From assembly GCA_016192455.1 (NCBI GenBank), contig JACPUC010000019.1, positions 253,285-317,284 of the forward strand: 64,000 bases of DNA. The letters run 5' to 3'. Source of the stretch: Candidatus Tectimicrobiota bacterium (lineage in GTDB: Bacteria; JACPUC01). The position numbers were made by a program, and so were the translations under genes. Shown piece by piece: positions 26,985-36,366 of the stretch. The stretch's first letter is position 1. Each line of letters opens with the position of its first letter. The notes beneath the pieces are model-generated. The model did no database searches. It saw only the letters and a list, made by a program, of their open reading frames with translations, and had not been told where the DNA came from.

Positions 26985-28763
26985 ATGCCCGTTAAGGTTG
27001 GCAAGACGGCCGGGTTCTGCTGGGGCGTGCGGCGCGCCATGGACATCGTGCTGGACGTGGCAAACCTCCAGGAGGACGAGCTCTACACGGTGGGGCCGAT
27101 CATCCACAACCACCAGGTCACCGAGATGCTCGCCAGCAAGCGGGTGAGCATCAGGGAGGAGTTCGATGCTTCGTCCCCGGCGACGGCGGTGGTGCGCACG
27201 CACGGCATCACCCCCCAGAAGCGCCGGCTTCTGCAAGAGGAGAGCGTCACCCTCCACGACGCCACCTGCCCGTACGTGCTGCGCATTCATGGGATCATCC
27301 GCAAGTACCAGAGCAGGGGCTGGGATATCGTCATCGTGGGTGATCGCGGCCATGCCGAGGTGAACGGACTCTACGGCACTTCGAATGAGCGGGCCTACAT
27401 CGTGGAGAGCGAAGCCGAGGCCGACCGCCTGCCGCCTCTCACACAGGTGTGCATCGTGGCCCAAACGACGCACAACCAGCAGCGCTTCGCGCGCATCGTC
27501 GAGCGGGTGCAGAAGAAGGCGCCAACCTCCGAGGTCTTCAACACCATTTGCGACGACACCGAGGAGCGTCAGAGCGAGCTGGCGGCCCTGTGCGAGGAGG
27601 TGGACGCCATGGTCATCATCGGCGGCTCGCACAGCGCCAACACGGCCCGCCTGGCGTCCATCGCGCAGGACAGCGGGCGGCCGACGGTGAAGATCGAGAC
27701 AGAGGCGGATCTCGATGCGAGTTGGGTGCGGCGGTATGGGACCATCGGGGTGATGGCCGGCGCCTCGACCCCCACTTGGGTGATCCGCAACATCGTGGAT
27801 GCCCTCGAAAGCCTCCAGCAGGCGTCACGGTCCTGGACTTTCCGCGCCCTCCACCGCCTGGCGCGCCTCGCCACCGCCAGTTACGGCGCCAACGCCGTGG
27901 GGGCCCTCTGCCTCGCCGCCGCCATCTCAATCTGGTTGGGAGCGCCGATCAGCGGCCCCAGTCTGGCGCTCGCTTTTTGCCTCATCTTCAGCTTGCTCGT
28001 CCTCTCCCACCTCGCGGAAGGCTACGATCCCGAGTTCGACGATCCGGTGCGGCGCAGCCTCTTCCGGCATCGGCTCGGCCTGCAGGGCGTGGCCGGCGCG
28101 GCGGCTGTGGCGGCGCTCCTCCTCGCCAGCCCGCTCGGCTGGCAGGGCGGCGCCTGGGGGAGCGTGGGCGTCGTCCTCATCCTCTTCGCCCTGGGGCACG
28201 TCGGCCATCCCCAGCGGCGCGGCTTGCGTTCGCTCAGCCGGGGGCGGGCCAAGCGCGCCTGGGGTCTGGTCTACCGTTCCCTCATCCTCGGCAGCGCCTG
28301 GTGGTGCGCCGGCAGCCTCCTTCCCTGGCTGGCCCAGCGGGCGTTGGCGGCCCGGGCAGGGGTGAGCCTTAGCATAGTTCCGGCCACGTCGACAACGTTC
28401 GGGCTGGCGTCGCTGGCGGCCTTCGGCCTGCCGTTCCTCACGGCGCTGCTCCTCGACCTCGGCGATCGGGAGGCGGACCGCATCGGTGGACGTCCCTCCC
28501 TGCCGATCCTCCTGGGTGAGGTGGCGGGTGAACGGCTCCTGCACCTCGGCAATGCGGTGATCCTCGCGGCCACCGCCGCTGGTGTGGCCGCCGGCTCGCT
28601 GCCGGCCGCGGCCCTGGCGGTCATCGCCCCCCTGGCGGCGCTGTCGGCCCTGCGACTGGCGCAGCGGCGCCGTCTCTACTTCTCCCGCAGCACCGAGGAG
28701 ATGCTGGCTGCCGGAGTTCTGCCGCTCTTTGCCGCCGCAACCCTCCTGGCCGCCGTTCTATAG
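26985..28763 (+). CDS. ispH: IspH (HMBPP reductase) fused to a UbiA-type prenyltransferase domain
   Basis: 592 residues in two parts. Residues 1-275 are IspH/LytB: cluster ligands C12, C95 and C189, with H41 (GPIIHN), H74 (RTHG), H123/E125 (GDRGHAEVNG), TT at 161-162 and GGSHSANT at 213-220. It makes IPP and DMAPP from HMBPP in the MEP pathway. Residues about 290-592 are membrane-embedded with about seven helices. A clear second UbiA Asp-rich motif DLGDREADR (491-499) precedes GGRPSLPILLGE; the first Asp motif appears degenerate (EGYDPEFDDP, 345-353). Normal IspH proteins end near residue 300, so the C-terminal half is an added domain. The acceptor is unknown. Confidence 0.85.
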   Translation: MPVKVGKTAGFCWGVRRAMDIVLDVANLQEDELYTVGPIIHNHQVTEMLASKRVSIREEFDASSPATAVVRTHGITPQKRRLLQEESVTLHDATCPYVLRIHGIIRKYQSRGWDIVIVGDRGHAEVNGLYGTSNERAYIVESEAEADRLPPLTQVCIVAQTTHNQQRFARIVERVQKKAPTSEVFNTICDDTEERQSELAALCEEVDAMVIIGGSHSANTARLASIAQDSGRPTVKIETEADLDASWVRRYGTIGVMAGASTPTWVIRNIVDALESLQQASRSWTFRALHRLARLATASYGANAVGALCLAAAISIWLGAPISGPSLALAFCLIFSLLVLSHLAEGYDPEFDDPVRRSLFRHRLGLQGVAGAAAVAALLLASPLGWQGGAWGSVGVVLILFALGHVGHPQRRGLRSLSRGRAKRAWGLVYRSLILGSAWWCAGSLLPWLAQRALAARAGVSLSIVPATSTTFGLASLAAFGLPFLTALLLDLGDREADRIGGRPSLPILLGEVAGERLLHLGNAVILAATAAGVAAGSLPAAALAVIAPLAALSALRLAQRRRLYFSRSTEEMLAAGVLPLFAAATLLAAVL

Positions 28764-29056
28764 ACGTCCGGTCCGCCCACGCTTCGGCCACGCCCGGCCT
28801 GGAGGAGAGCGCCGCTTCCACCGCAGACGCGGCGGGCGTCGACGGTTTCCATATCGCCTTTTCACTTGATCCAATAGCCCTGGATGTACGACAATTCGTG
28901 GCAGACGATGCTTGACCGTGGTACCCGGTGAGCCCGGCGTCGCCGGATGAACCGCGCAGTCGGCAAGGATGCCGAAGATACTTGTGCGCGCCACGTTCTG
29001 GTCCCCTGACGAGCTGTGCCTGGCTCCGCCATCCCCTCCCCTGAGGAGTGCGCCGA

Positions 29057-31201
29057 ATGGCCCGGCTGCGAGCCACTGAAATCCTCCGCGGCTCGATTCT
29101 CGTCGAGGGGACGCAGGCCGGGAACATCCTCTTCGGCGTCCCCCTCGAGGTCGTTAAGCGCTTCCTCCAGCTCGGCTTGTCGGTGCCGCGCATCCTGGTC
29201 AAACCCGAACGGGCGCTGGTTCGCGGCATTCCCCAGTTTGCGGTGGAGTACCCGCTCTACTATAACCTCTTCGTCTTGGGGAACACCGGCAGAGAGAAGC
29301 GCCTGCAACTCGTCTGCGATGCCGCCGACCAGCAGCCGATCTCCGAGGCGCTGCGTCACACCCTGCTGGGGCCGAACGCAGAGGACTATCGGCGGTACGC
29401 CCTCGAGCCGCGCATCGCCCAACAACTCCTGCGTGAAAGCCACTACTTTGCGCTGAAGTCAGCCGCCGGGGTGCCCCTGGGGACCCCCGACCTGGTGCGC
29501 TTCCACTGTTACAACGAGCAGCGCCAAGTGGAGCTGGATGAGGGGGTCATCATCCAGCGCTTGGAGGATCAGGCCTTCCTGATCATCGATCCCCAGGCCG
29601 GCGAGCTGACGGTGCACCTGGGCTTCGGAACCCAGACCCCTCCCCTGCCGCTCTATGATCCGCAACGCGTCGACGAAGCTCCCACCTTTGGGTACCGGGT
29701 GCTGGGGTCCCTGTCGGGCTTCGATCCGAAGGGCTACACCACCGGGTACCTCCTCTACATCAACGGTGTGCCGGTGCTCGTCGACGGCCCCGCCTGGCTT
29801 GACGAGCACCTGCTGCGCTGGGGCGTGGAGCACAACGAGATCTACGCCCACATCGTCACCCACTGCCACGATGACCATGCCGGCTGCTTCGCCTCGACCG
29901 TCATGCGCCAGCGGAAGATCACCCTCCTGACGACGCGGGAGATCGCCGAATCGCTCGTCGTGAAGCTCCTTGGAAGCGGCGATGGCTTGAGCGCCGAGGA
30001 TATCCGCACGTTCATCTCCTTCCAGTACGTTGACGCGGCGCTCGATGCTCGCGCGGCGCCATTCCGCTTCCTGGGCGCCGACTGGCGCTTCCACTACAGC
30101 GTCCACTCCATTCCCTGCATCGGCTTCGAGGTCTCGATCGGCGACGCCAGCCTCTTCATCTCGGGCGACTCCGCCAGCCTCTCACGGCTGCGCGTCATGC
30201 GCGACGAGGCCATCCTCGACGAGCGGCGCTACCGCTACGTCGTTCAGGAGCTCTCCACGCCGCGCACCGTCCGCCTCATCGACGGCGGCGGCGGCGAAAT
30301 CCACTTCGACCCGCGCGAGTTCTCTCCCAGCCGTGACCTCTACTTCGGACACGTGAGCTCGGAGTTGCTCGTCACCAGCGGCTACCAGCTTCTGCGCACG
30401 GGAGACACCCAGGACCTCATCGTCGCCGAACGCCACACGGTGGAGACCATCCAGGCGGTGGCTGACGCGCTGGAGCAGTTCAAGGTGCCGCTCGGCGACC
30501 CCTGGAAACGCATCCTCTTCGCGCAGGGGCGGGCGCTGGCCCTGAAGGAGAGCCACCCCGTCGTGGTGCAGGGGGAGGAGGCTGACGACGTCTACTTCGT
30601 TCTCAAGGGGCGGGTGCGCGTCTTCGTCGATGGCGAGCTGCGCGCCGAGATGGGCGCCGGCTGGTTCTTCGGCGAGCAAGGGGTGCTTGGCAACACGGCG
30701 CGCAATGCCACCATCATCACCGCCTCGAACACCCTCCTCTTCGCCATTCCCGGCCAGATTTTCCGTGAGTTCGTTGACACCCACCAGCTCAGCAGCGCCT
30801 TTGAGACCGTCACCGACAGGCGGGCCAGCTTCCTCTCGGTGGCGGAACTGCGCGACCTGCCGGCCGAGCGCCAGATTGCGCTGTCGCAGCACGCGACGAA
30901 ACGTCGCTTTGTGGCCGGCAGCGTCATCGCCCGAGAAGGCTCTCCCGGCCACGATCTCTTCATCATCACCCACGGCTCGGTGCGCATCGAGCGCAACGGC
31001 GAGCTCATCGCCATGGTGCGCGAGAACCAGCTCGTGGGGGAGCGGGCCGTCTCGAGTTCGACGCGCGTTCGCAATGCGGATATCATTGCCGACGAGGATG
31101 TCGAGCTGTTGGCCATCAATGGCCAGCAATTCCTCGAGGTGCTCAAAGACTGTCCGCTGGCCGAGTACAAGCTGGCGCTCCTCTATCGCAGCCGCAGCTA
31201 G
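29057..31201 (+). CDS. Metallo-beta-lactamase protein with two C-terminal cyclic-nucleotide-binding domains
   Basis: 714 residues from the ATG at 29057 (GAGGAG 8 nt upstream; a GTG at 29048 is possible). Residues 1-190 form an N-terminal region I do not recognise. Residues about 220-440 are an MBL domain with THCHDDHAG (H269, H271, D273, H274) and ISGDSAS as the distal Asp region. Residues about 505-580 and 615-700 are two cNMP-binding folds (VVVQGEEADDVYFVLKGRVRVFVDGE...GEQGVLGN; VIAREGSPGHDLFIITHGSVRIERNGE...GERAVSS). No DNA-binding HTH is seen. Regulation of a hydrolase or flavodiiron-like core by a cyclic nucleotide is plausible. The UbiD gene follows 82 bp later. Confidence 0.75.
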   Translation: MARLRATEILRGSILVEGTQAGNILFGVPLEVVKRFLQLGLSVPRILVKPERALVRGIPQFAVEYPLYYNLFVLGNTGREKRLQLVCDAADQQPISEALRHTLLGPNAEDYRRYALEPRIAQQLLRESHYFALKSAAGVPLGTPDLVRFHCYNEQRQVELDEGVIIQRLEDQAFLIIDPQAGELTVHLGFGTQTPPLPLYDPQRVDEAPTFGYRVLGSLSGFDPKGYTTGYLLYINGVPVLVDGPAWLDEHLLRWGVEHNEIYAHIVTHCHDDHAGCFASTVMRQRKITLLTTREIAESLVVKLLGSGDGLSAEDIRTFISFQYVDAALDARAAPFRFLGADWRFHYSVHSIPCIGFEVSIGDASLFISGDSASLSRLRVMRDEAILDERRYRYVVQELSTPRTVRLIDGGGGEIHFDPREFSPSRDLYFGHVSSELLVTSGYQLLRTGDTQDLIVAERHTVETIQAVADALEQFKVPLGDPWKRILFAQGRALALKESHPVVVQGEEADDVYFVLKGRVRVFVDGELRAEMGAGWFFGEQGVLGNTARNATIITASNTLLFAIPGQIFREFVDTHQLSSAFETVTDRRASFLSVAELRDLPAERQIALSQHATKRRFVAGSVIAREGSPGHDLFIITHGSVRIERNGELIAMVRENQLVGERAVSSSTRVRNADIIADEDVELLAINGQQFLEVLKDCPLAEYKLALLYRSRS

Positions 31202-31283
31202 GCGTCCGGCCTGCTCGCCGCGGGCGCTCTCGCGGGTGTCCGCCGGCGCATCCCTGGCCTCAGCTCATGAACGGGGCAGCACC

Positions 31284-32732
31284 ATGGCATTCTACGATCT
31301 GCGTGAGTTCATCGATGCGGCCCGCAAGCTCGACGACGTCCTCGAGGTGCGCGGGGCGCACTGGGACCTGGAGATCGGCGGCCTCATGGAGGTCTTCGCC
31401 GGCCGGGCCAGCTTTCCGCTTCTCCTCTTCGACGACATTCCCGACTACCCCCGGGGCTGGCGCATCGCGGCGAACTTCGTGAATGATGCGCGGCGCGCGG
31501 CGCTCGCCTTGGGGCTGCCCCCCGATCTGCCGAAGGTGGAGCTGCTGCGGCGCTGGAAGGAGCGCCTGCCGCACGTCCGCCCCATCCCTCCGCGCCAGAT
31601 CAGCAACGGCCCCCTCTTCGAGAACGTGCAGACGGGGGAGGATGTCAACGTCCTCGCTTTCCCCGTGCCGCGCTGGCACGAGCTCGACGGCGGGCGCTAC
31701 ATCGGCACGGCCTGCTGCGTGGTGACGCGCGATCCCGACGAGGGGTGGGTGAACGTCGGCATCTACCGGGTGCAGGTGCACGACGAGCGCACCCTCGGCC
31801 TCTACATCTCACCGGGCCATCACGGGCGCATCATGCGCGAGAAGTACTGGGCCAAGGGGAAGAGCTGCCCGGTGGCCATCAGCTTTGGGCAGGAGCCCGC
31901 GATGTGGATGGCCGCGGGCCACTCCATCGCCTACGGCGCCTCGGAGTACGAGTTCGCCGGCTGGGTGCGCGACGAGCCGGTGGAGATCGTGACCGGCCCG
32001 GTCACCGGCCTGCCGCTGCCGGCCACGGCGGAGATCGCCATCGAAGGCGACGTGCCGCCGCCGAGCGAGGAGGCCCGCGTCGAGGGGCCGTTCGGCGAGT
32101 GGCCCGGGTACTACGGCCACGGTGCCCGGGTTGAGCCGATCGTGCGGCTGCAGGCCTGTTACCACCGCAACGAACCGATCCTCGCCGGGGCGCCGCCGCT
32201 GAAGCCGCCGATCTTGAACTTCGGCATCCCCTTCGGCGCCGCCGCCATCTGGCAGTACCTCGAGAAGGCCGATGTGCCGGATATCCGCGGCGTGTGGTGT
32301 TTCGCGGGCGGCAACGCGCCGGGAGGAGGCGCGCCGTTCCTCGTCGTCTCGCTGACGCAACGTTACAACGGCCACGCCCAGCAGGCGGCGCTGGCCGCCC
32401 TCGGCTGCCGGGGCGGCGCGTACCACGGGCGCTTCGTCGTGGTGGTCGATGACGACATCGACCCGGCGGACCTCAACGAGGTGATCTGGGCCATCTCCAC
32501 CCGCTGCGACCCGAAGACCGCCATGACGATCATCGATGACTGCTGGAGCACGCCCCTCGATCCCGTCATGCATCCCGATAAAAAAGAGGCGGGCGATTTC
32601 ACCAACTCGCGGGCGATCATCAATGCCTGCCGGCCCTATGCCTGGAAGGACCGCTTCCCGCCGGTCAACGTCATCAGCCCCGAGCTGCGCGACAAGCTGA
32701 CGACGAAGTGGAAGCGCCTGCTGGAGCGCTAG
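31284..32732 (+). CDS. UbiD family (de)carboxylase
   Basis: 482 residues from the ATG at 31284 (MAFYDLREFIDAARKLDDVLEV). Typical UbiD blocks: the N-terminal DLREFI and GRASFPLLLFDDIPDYPRGWRI, the prFMN/Mn-binding central part (GRYIGTACCVVTRDP, NVGIYRVQVHDERTLGLYISPGHHGR), FGEWPGYYGHG with the catalytic Glu region, and the C-terminal VVVVDDDIDPADLNEVIWAISTRCDP. These enzymes use prenylated FMN to (de)carboxylate aromatic or unsaturated acids. No UbiX partner is in the window. The close upstream MBL-cNMP gene may be in the same operon; the substrate is unknown. Confidence 0.9.
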   Translation: MAFYDLREFIDAARKLDDVLEVRGAHWDLEIGGLMEVFAGRASFPLLLFDDIPDYPRGWRIAANFVNDARRAALALGLPPDLPKVELLRRWKERLPHVRPIPPRQISNGPLFENVQTGEDVNVLAFPVPRWHELDGGRYIGTACCVVTRDPDEGWVNVGIYRVQVHDERTLGLYISPGHHGRIMREKYWAKGKSCPVAISFGQEPAMWMAAGHSIAYGASEYEFAGWVRDEPVEIVTGPVTGLPLPATAEIAIEGDVPPPSEEARVEGPFGEWPGYYGHGARVEPIVRLQACYHRNEPILAGAPPLKPPILNFGIPFGAAAIWQYLEKADVPDIRGVWCFAGGNAPGGGAPFLVVSLTQRYNGHAQQAALAALGCRGGAYHGRFVVVVDDDIDPADLNEVIWAISTRCDPKTAMTIIDDCWSTPLDPVMHPDKKEAGDFTNSRAIINACRPYAWKDRFPPVNVISPELRDKLTTKWKRLLER

Positions 32733-32947
32733 GCGGGGTGCCGGCGGAAGATTACCTCTGGGACAGCCTTCAGGGGGGACGTGCACAGACCTCATGGGGG
32801 GAAACGGTTGCGCCAGGGGGGGGAGGTCTGCGCCGCCGCGCGGGGCAGACCCCCCGACGGTTCTGAGGAGGGTTACGCCACCTGCGTGGGGAGCGCCGTC
32901 CCGCCGCGCTGAGCCGCGCCGGCACCAGCCCTCCTACCTGCCTTCGC

Positions 32948-35239
32948 TTACTTAATGGCCACCGCTTTCACCTGCTTCACATCGGTGTCGCCCTTCAGGG
33001 CCTTCAGCAGGCCATCCTGCAGCAGGGTGGCCATCCCCTCCTTAATTGCAAGGCTCTCGATCTCCGCCATGGTGCAGTGCTTCTGGATGAGCGCCTTGGT
33101 CGTTTTGCTGCCGATGAGGAGCTCGTGGATGCCGGTTCGTCCCTTGTAGCCCGACTGCCCGCAAACGTCGCAGCCTTTGCCGCGATAGAGGAGGAAGTTC
33201 TCGTCATAGGGGACGCCGAGCTTCTCCCACGTCTCACTGCCGTAGGCGTGCATGATCTCTTCATACTCCTCTTCGCTGGCTTGATATGGCTCCTTGCACT
33301 TCTTGCAGAGCGTCTTGACGAGACGCTGCGCCAGCACGCCGAGAAGGGCGTCCGCGAAGTTGAAGGGATCGAGGCCCATGTCGAGGAGGCGGGTGAGCGT
33401 TTCCACCGCGCTGTTGGTGTGCAGGGTGCTGAAGACGAGGTGTCCTGTGAGGGAGGCTTCGATGCCCATGCCCGCGGTCTCCTGGTCGCGCATCTCGCCG
33501 ATCATGATGACATCGGGATCGGCGCGCAGGAAGGCGCGCATGGCGGCGGCGAAGGTGAAGCCGATCTTCGGCTGCACCTGCACCTGGCGCAGGCCGTACT
33601 GGGTGATCTCCACCGGGTCCTCGGCGGTCCAGATCTTCCGCTCCGGGGTATTGATGTAGCCGAGGGCGGAGTGCAGGGTGGTGGTTTTTCCGGAGCCGGT
33701 CGGTCCCACCACCAGCACGATGCCGTAAGGCTTCGAAATCATTGCGATGAACTCGCGCAGGTTGCGCTCTGACATGTTCATCTTCTGCAGGGGGATGGGC
33801 TCGCTGGCGGCGAGGATGCGCATGACCACGTCCTCGTTGCCGCCGGTGGTCGGGATGGTGGCGATGCGCAACTCGATGTCGCGGCCCGGCATGTGGAACT
33901 TGATCTTGCCGTCCTGGGGCTTGCGGCGCTCGGCGATGTCGAGGGAGGACATGATCTTCAGGCGGGAGACCAGGGCGCGTTTGTAGTTCGCCGGCACGCG
34001 CTGGTACTCCCGGCAGCTCCCATCGGTGCGGAAGCGGATCACCGTGTCGCTCTTGCCGAAGTAAGGCTCGATGTGGATATCCGAGGCGCCCATCTGGTAC
34101 GCATCGATGATGATCTGGTTGGCGAGCTTCACAATCGTGCTGTCCTGCTCGTCCAGGGTGTCGGCGGGCTCGTCTTCTTGCTCTTCGACCTCGCTCTCCA
34201 GTTCGCCGATGAGGGACTGGATGGAGGCCGCGGGGTGCCCCTCGCCGCGCGCCGCCTCGAGGAAGCGCAAAATCTCTTCGCGCAGGCTGACGCAGAAGGT
34301 GAACTCCTGCCCTTTCAGGATGCGGCGAATGTCCTCCACCTTGTTGAAGTCGTGCGGATTGTCGATGAGGATGACGATCTTGCCGTTCTCGCGCTTCAGC
34401 GGCAGCCAGAGATTCTTCTTCAGGTAGTTGATGCTCTGGTTCGAGAGTAGGTCGGGGGGGATGATGATCTTCGGATCGAACTCGACGAAGGGGCACTTGT
34501 AGAAAGCGCTGAGGGCTTTCCCCACCTGCTCCTTGGGAATGCGGAGCTTGCTGATGAGCAGGCTCTCCACCGGCACATTGCGCTGCCGGGCTTCCGCGAG
34601 AACCTTCTCCAAGTCATGCTGGGAGAGGAGGTTCTGCTCCATGAGGTAGCTGAACTTGGTAGGACCTTTCCCTTGGCGCGCCAAGCGATGCTGGTTGTAG
34701 AAGGCGACGCCGAGGATCTTCGCCACCGCCTGGGCATACTTTACGTCCTGCTCGGAGAACGCACCCCCGGAGCGCTTGTTGATGAGTTCCAGAACACCCA
34801 GGATGTACTTCTCTTCAAAGAGGATCGGCGTGGCGATGATGGCGCGGGTGCGGAAGCCGTTCTTCTGGTCCCAGGAGCTGTCGAAACGCAGGTTTGGCCC
34901 ATAGCGGCGCAGCTCGGCGCTGTCATACGCATCAACGATATTCAGCGTGCGGCGATAGCGGGCTGAGAAGCCGGCGATGCTCTGATCAGAGATGGGGACG
35001 CGGATTTCACCCATGCGGTCATAGATGAGCACCTTCGAGTAGAGCTCCTTCGTCTCTCGATCCACGGCGAAGATGCTCACCTGCACGCTGTCAAAGAGAT
35101 GCAGCAGGTCATCCTTCATGTCGACAAGGATGCTGTCGAGGTCCTTCGCGGCGTTCAGGCGGTTGACGATGGAAATGAACTCTTCACTGGCGAGCATTTC
35201 CAGGCCGCCTCGCAGTGAAGGTGTGGCAACATCATTCAT
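32948..35239 (-). CDS. PilB/GspE-type secretion ATPase with N-terminal GAF domain
   Basis: 763 residues. Order: GAF-like sensor (about 20-185), an MshEN-like segment (about 195-330), then the T2SS/T4P assembly ATPase with GASDIHIEP, Walker A GPTGSGKTTT (512-521), the Asp box AEDPVEI, Walker B DPDVIMIGEMRD, the His box GHLVFSTLHTN and a four-Cys zinc site (C645, C648, C690, C693). It powers pilus assembly or type II secretion at the inner membrane. A GAF domain in front is unusual for PilB and suggests control by a small molecule. No other pilus gene is nearby. AAGGT lies before the ATG. Confidence 0.88.
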   Translation of the reverse strand: MNDVATPSLRGGLEMLASEEFISIVNRLNAAKDLDSILVDMKDDLLHLFDSVQVSIFAVDRETKELYSKVLIYDRMGEIRVPISDQSIAGFSARYRRTLNIVDAYDSAELRRYGPNLRFDSSWDQKNGFRTRAIIATPILFEEKYILGVLELINKRSGGAFSEQDVKYAQAVAKILGVAFYNQHRLARQGKGPTKFSYLMEQNLLSQHDLEKVLAEARQRNVPVESLLISKLRIPKEQVGKALSAFYKCPFVEFDPKIIIPPDLLSNQSINYLKKNLWLPLKRENGKIVILIDNPHDFNKVEDIRRILKGQEFTFCVSLREEILRFLEAARGEGHPAASIQSLIGELESEVEEQEDEPADTLDEQDSTIVKLANQIIIDAYQMGASDIHIEPYFGKSDTVIRFRTDGSCREYQRVPANYKRALVSRLKIMSSLDIAERRKPQDGKIKFHMPGRDIELRIATIPTTGGNEDVVMRILAASEPIPLQKMNMSERNLREFIAMISKPYGIVLVVGPTGSGKTTTLHSALGYINTPERKIWTAEDPVEITQYGLRQVQVQPKIGFTFAAAMRAFLRADPDVIMIGEMRDQETAGMGIEASLTGHLVFSTLHTNSAVETLTRLLDMGLDPFNFADALLGVLAQRLVKTLCKKCKEPYQASEEEYEEIMHAYGSETWEKLGVPYDENFLLYRGKGCDVCGQSGYKGRTGIHELLIGSKTTKALIQKHCTMAEIESLAIKEGMATLLQDGLLKALKGDTDVKQVKAVAIK

Positions 35240-35583
35240 AGTTCCGGACCTTCAAGAAAAAAGCACCCCACCGAGCCCTCGCGACCAGGCTCCTCGCGAG
35301 GGTGGGAACGCCTTCCCCTCGGCTCCTCCTGTTGTTCGCAGCGCAGCCACCGCGCCTAGCGAGGAGTCCCTGGGCGCCGGATGGGCCAAGCCCGCGGGCC
35401 CCGCTCTGCCTCATCACCCCCGCAAGCATCGGCAGGAGCTGCCGGCGTTTCCCTCAAGGTATTCTCTCCCAGTTTTATTTGTACCAGTTTTCGCGCAAAA
35501 TCAATAGATGAAACTGCCGCCCCCCTGCGAGGGCAGCTTGGCGACCTGGGAGCACTGTTAATACAGCTCCGCCAGGGGCTTCC

Positions 35584-35612
35584 TTGAGCCGGTCGCAACT
35601 TCGCTCTATACT
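35584..35612 (+). promoter_or_regulatory. Promoter of the small gene at 35819
   Basis: TTGAGC (35584-35589), a 17-bp spacer and TATACT (35607-35612). The leader would be about 200 nt. The 579-bp gap 35240-35818 separates the divergent pilB-like gene and otherwise shows nothing recognisable. Confidence 0.6.
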
Positions 35613-35818
35613 TGGGCGAGAGGAGAGCGGAGCGCCAGGGCGGGAGCCACGGGGCGCCGCTTCCAAAAGGAGACCCCGGCGGCAGCCGCCCGCTTCTCCA
35701 CCACCCGCCAGGACGGGACGGCCGGCCGCGCCGACGAGGCGCCGCCCACGAGGGGCGAGAGTGGCTCTCCCCGCGCCGCGGCCCCGCTATCAGCCGCGCT
35801 CAGGCTTCGAAGGACGCC

Positions 35819-36130
35819 ATGGGGATCGACGTCAATCCACAGGACGAGGGTGTGCTCTTCTTTTTCGCCTTTCTCCGCAGGCTCGTGGAACTGATGGACA
35901 GCACCGCACTCAACGACCGCATGGAGGCGTTCTCGCTTGCCAAGCAGTTCGACATCCAGCAGCATGACACGAAGGTGACGTCGTTCGTCAAGGGTTTGAA
36001 GGATGATGTCTTCCGCTCGCGCGTGCGGGAGCTGCTCAACGGCACTCCCCACGACGTCATCCAGCGCATCAATCAGGTTCTTCTCGCCCCCGATCCGCCG
36101 ACCAACCCCTCAGGCGAGCCCTCGCCATAG
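35819..36130 (+). CDS. Small conserved-looking protein of unknown function
   Basis: 103 residues from an ATG with GAAGGA close upstream. The sequence is mainly helical with an aromatic patch (GVLFFFAFLRRLVELMDSTALNDRMEAFSLAKQFDIQQHDTKVTSFVKGLKDDVF) and a Pro-rich tail. No signal peptide or catalytic motif is seen and I do not recognise the family. Support comes from the upstream promoter, the ribosome site and protein-like composition. Confidence 0.5.
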   Translation: MGIDVNPQDEGVLFFFAFLRRLVELMDSTALNDRMEAFSLAKQFDIQQHDTKVTSFVKGLKDDVFRSRVRELLNGTPHDVIQRINQVLLAPDPPTNPSGEPSP

Positions 36131-36366
36131 AGGAGAATACCCCCGCCGCAGCCCGCCGTTCTTTACCTTTCCCCTGTCTGGCCTGTCAGAACAGAGGACG
36201 GGGAGGGGGCAGACGTGCGAAGCTGCTCGCGTGCCTGCAAGATGTTTGCTCCGCGCGCCACCGCTCAGGCAGGCGCAGATGGAGGCGAGGCGCCATGCTC
36301 CCCTGCCAGATGCTCCGCAACCCAACGGCACTCCGTCCTGTTGCGGGGAGCGTCCAGGACAGCACC

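Noticed and set aside
30630-31283. Upstream extension of the UbiD frame into the MBL-cNMP gene
   Set aside because: This part overlaps the clear MBL-cNMP gene in another frame and has no UbiD homology; the ATG at 31284 fits the family start.
32821-32855. Terminator after ubiD from the GGTCTGC/GCAGACC inverted repeat
   Set aside because: The loop is long (13 nt) and no T-tract follows on either strand.
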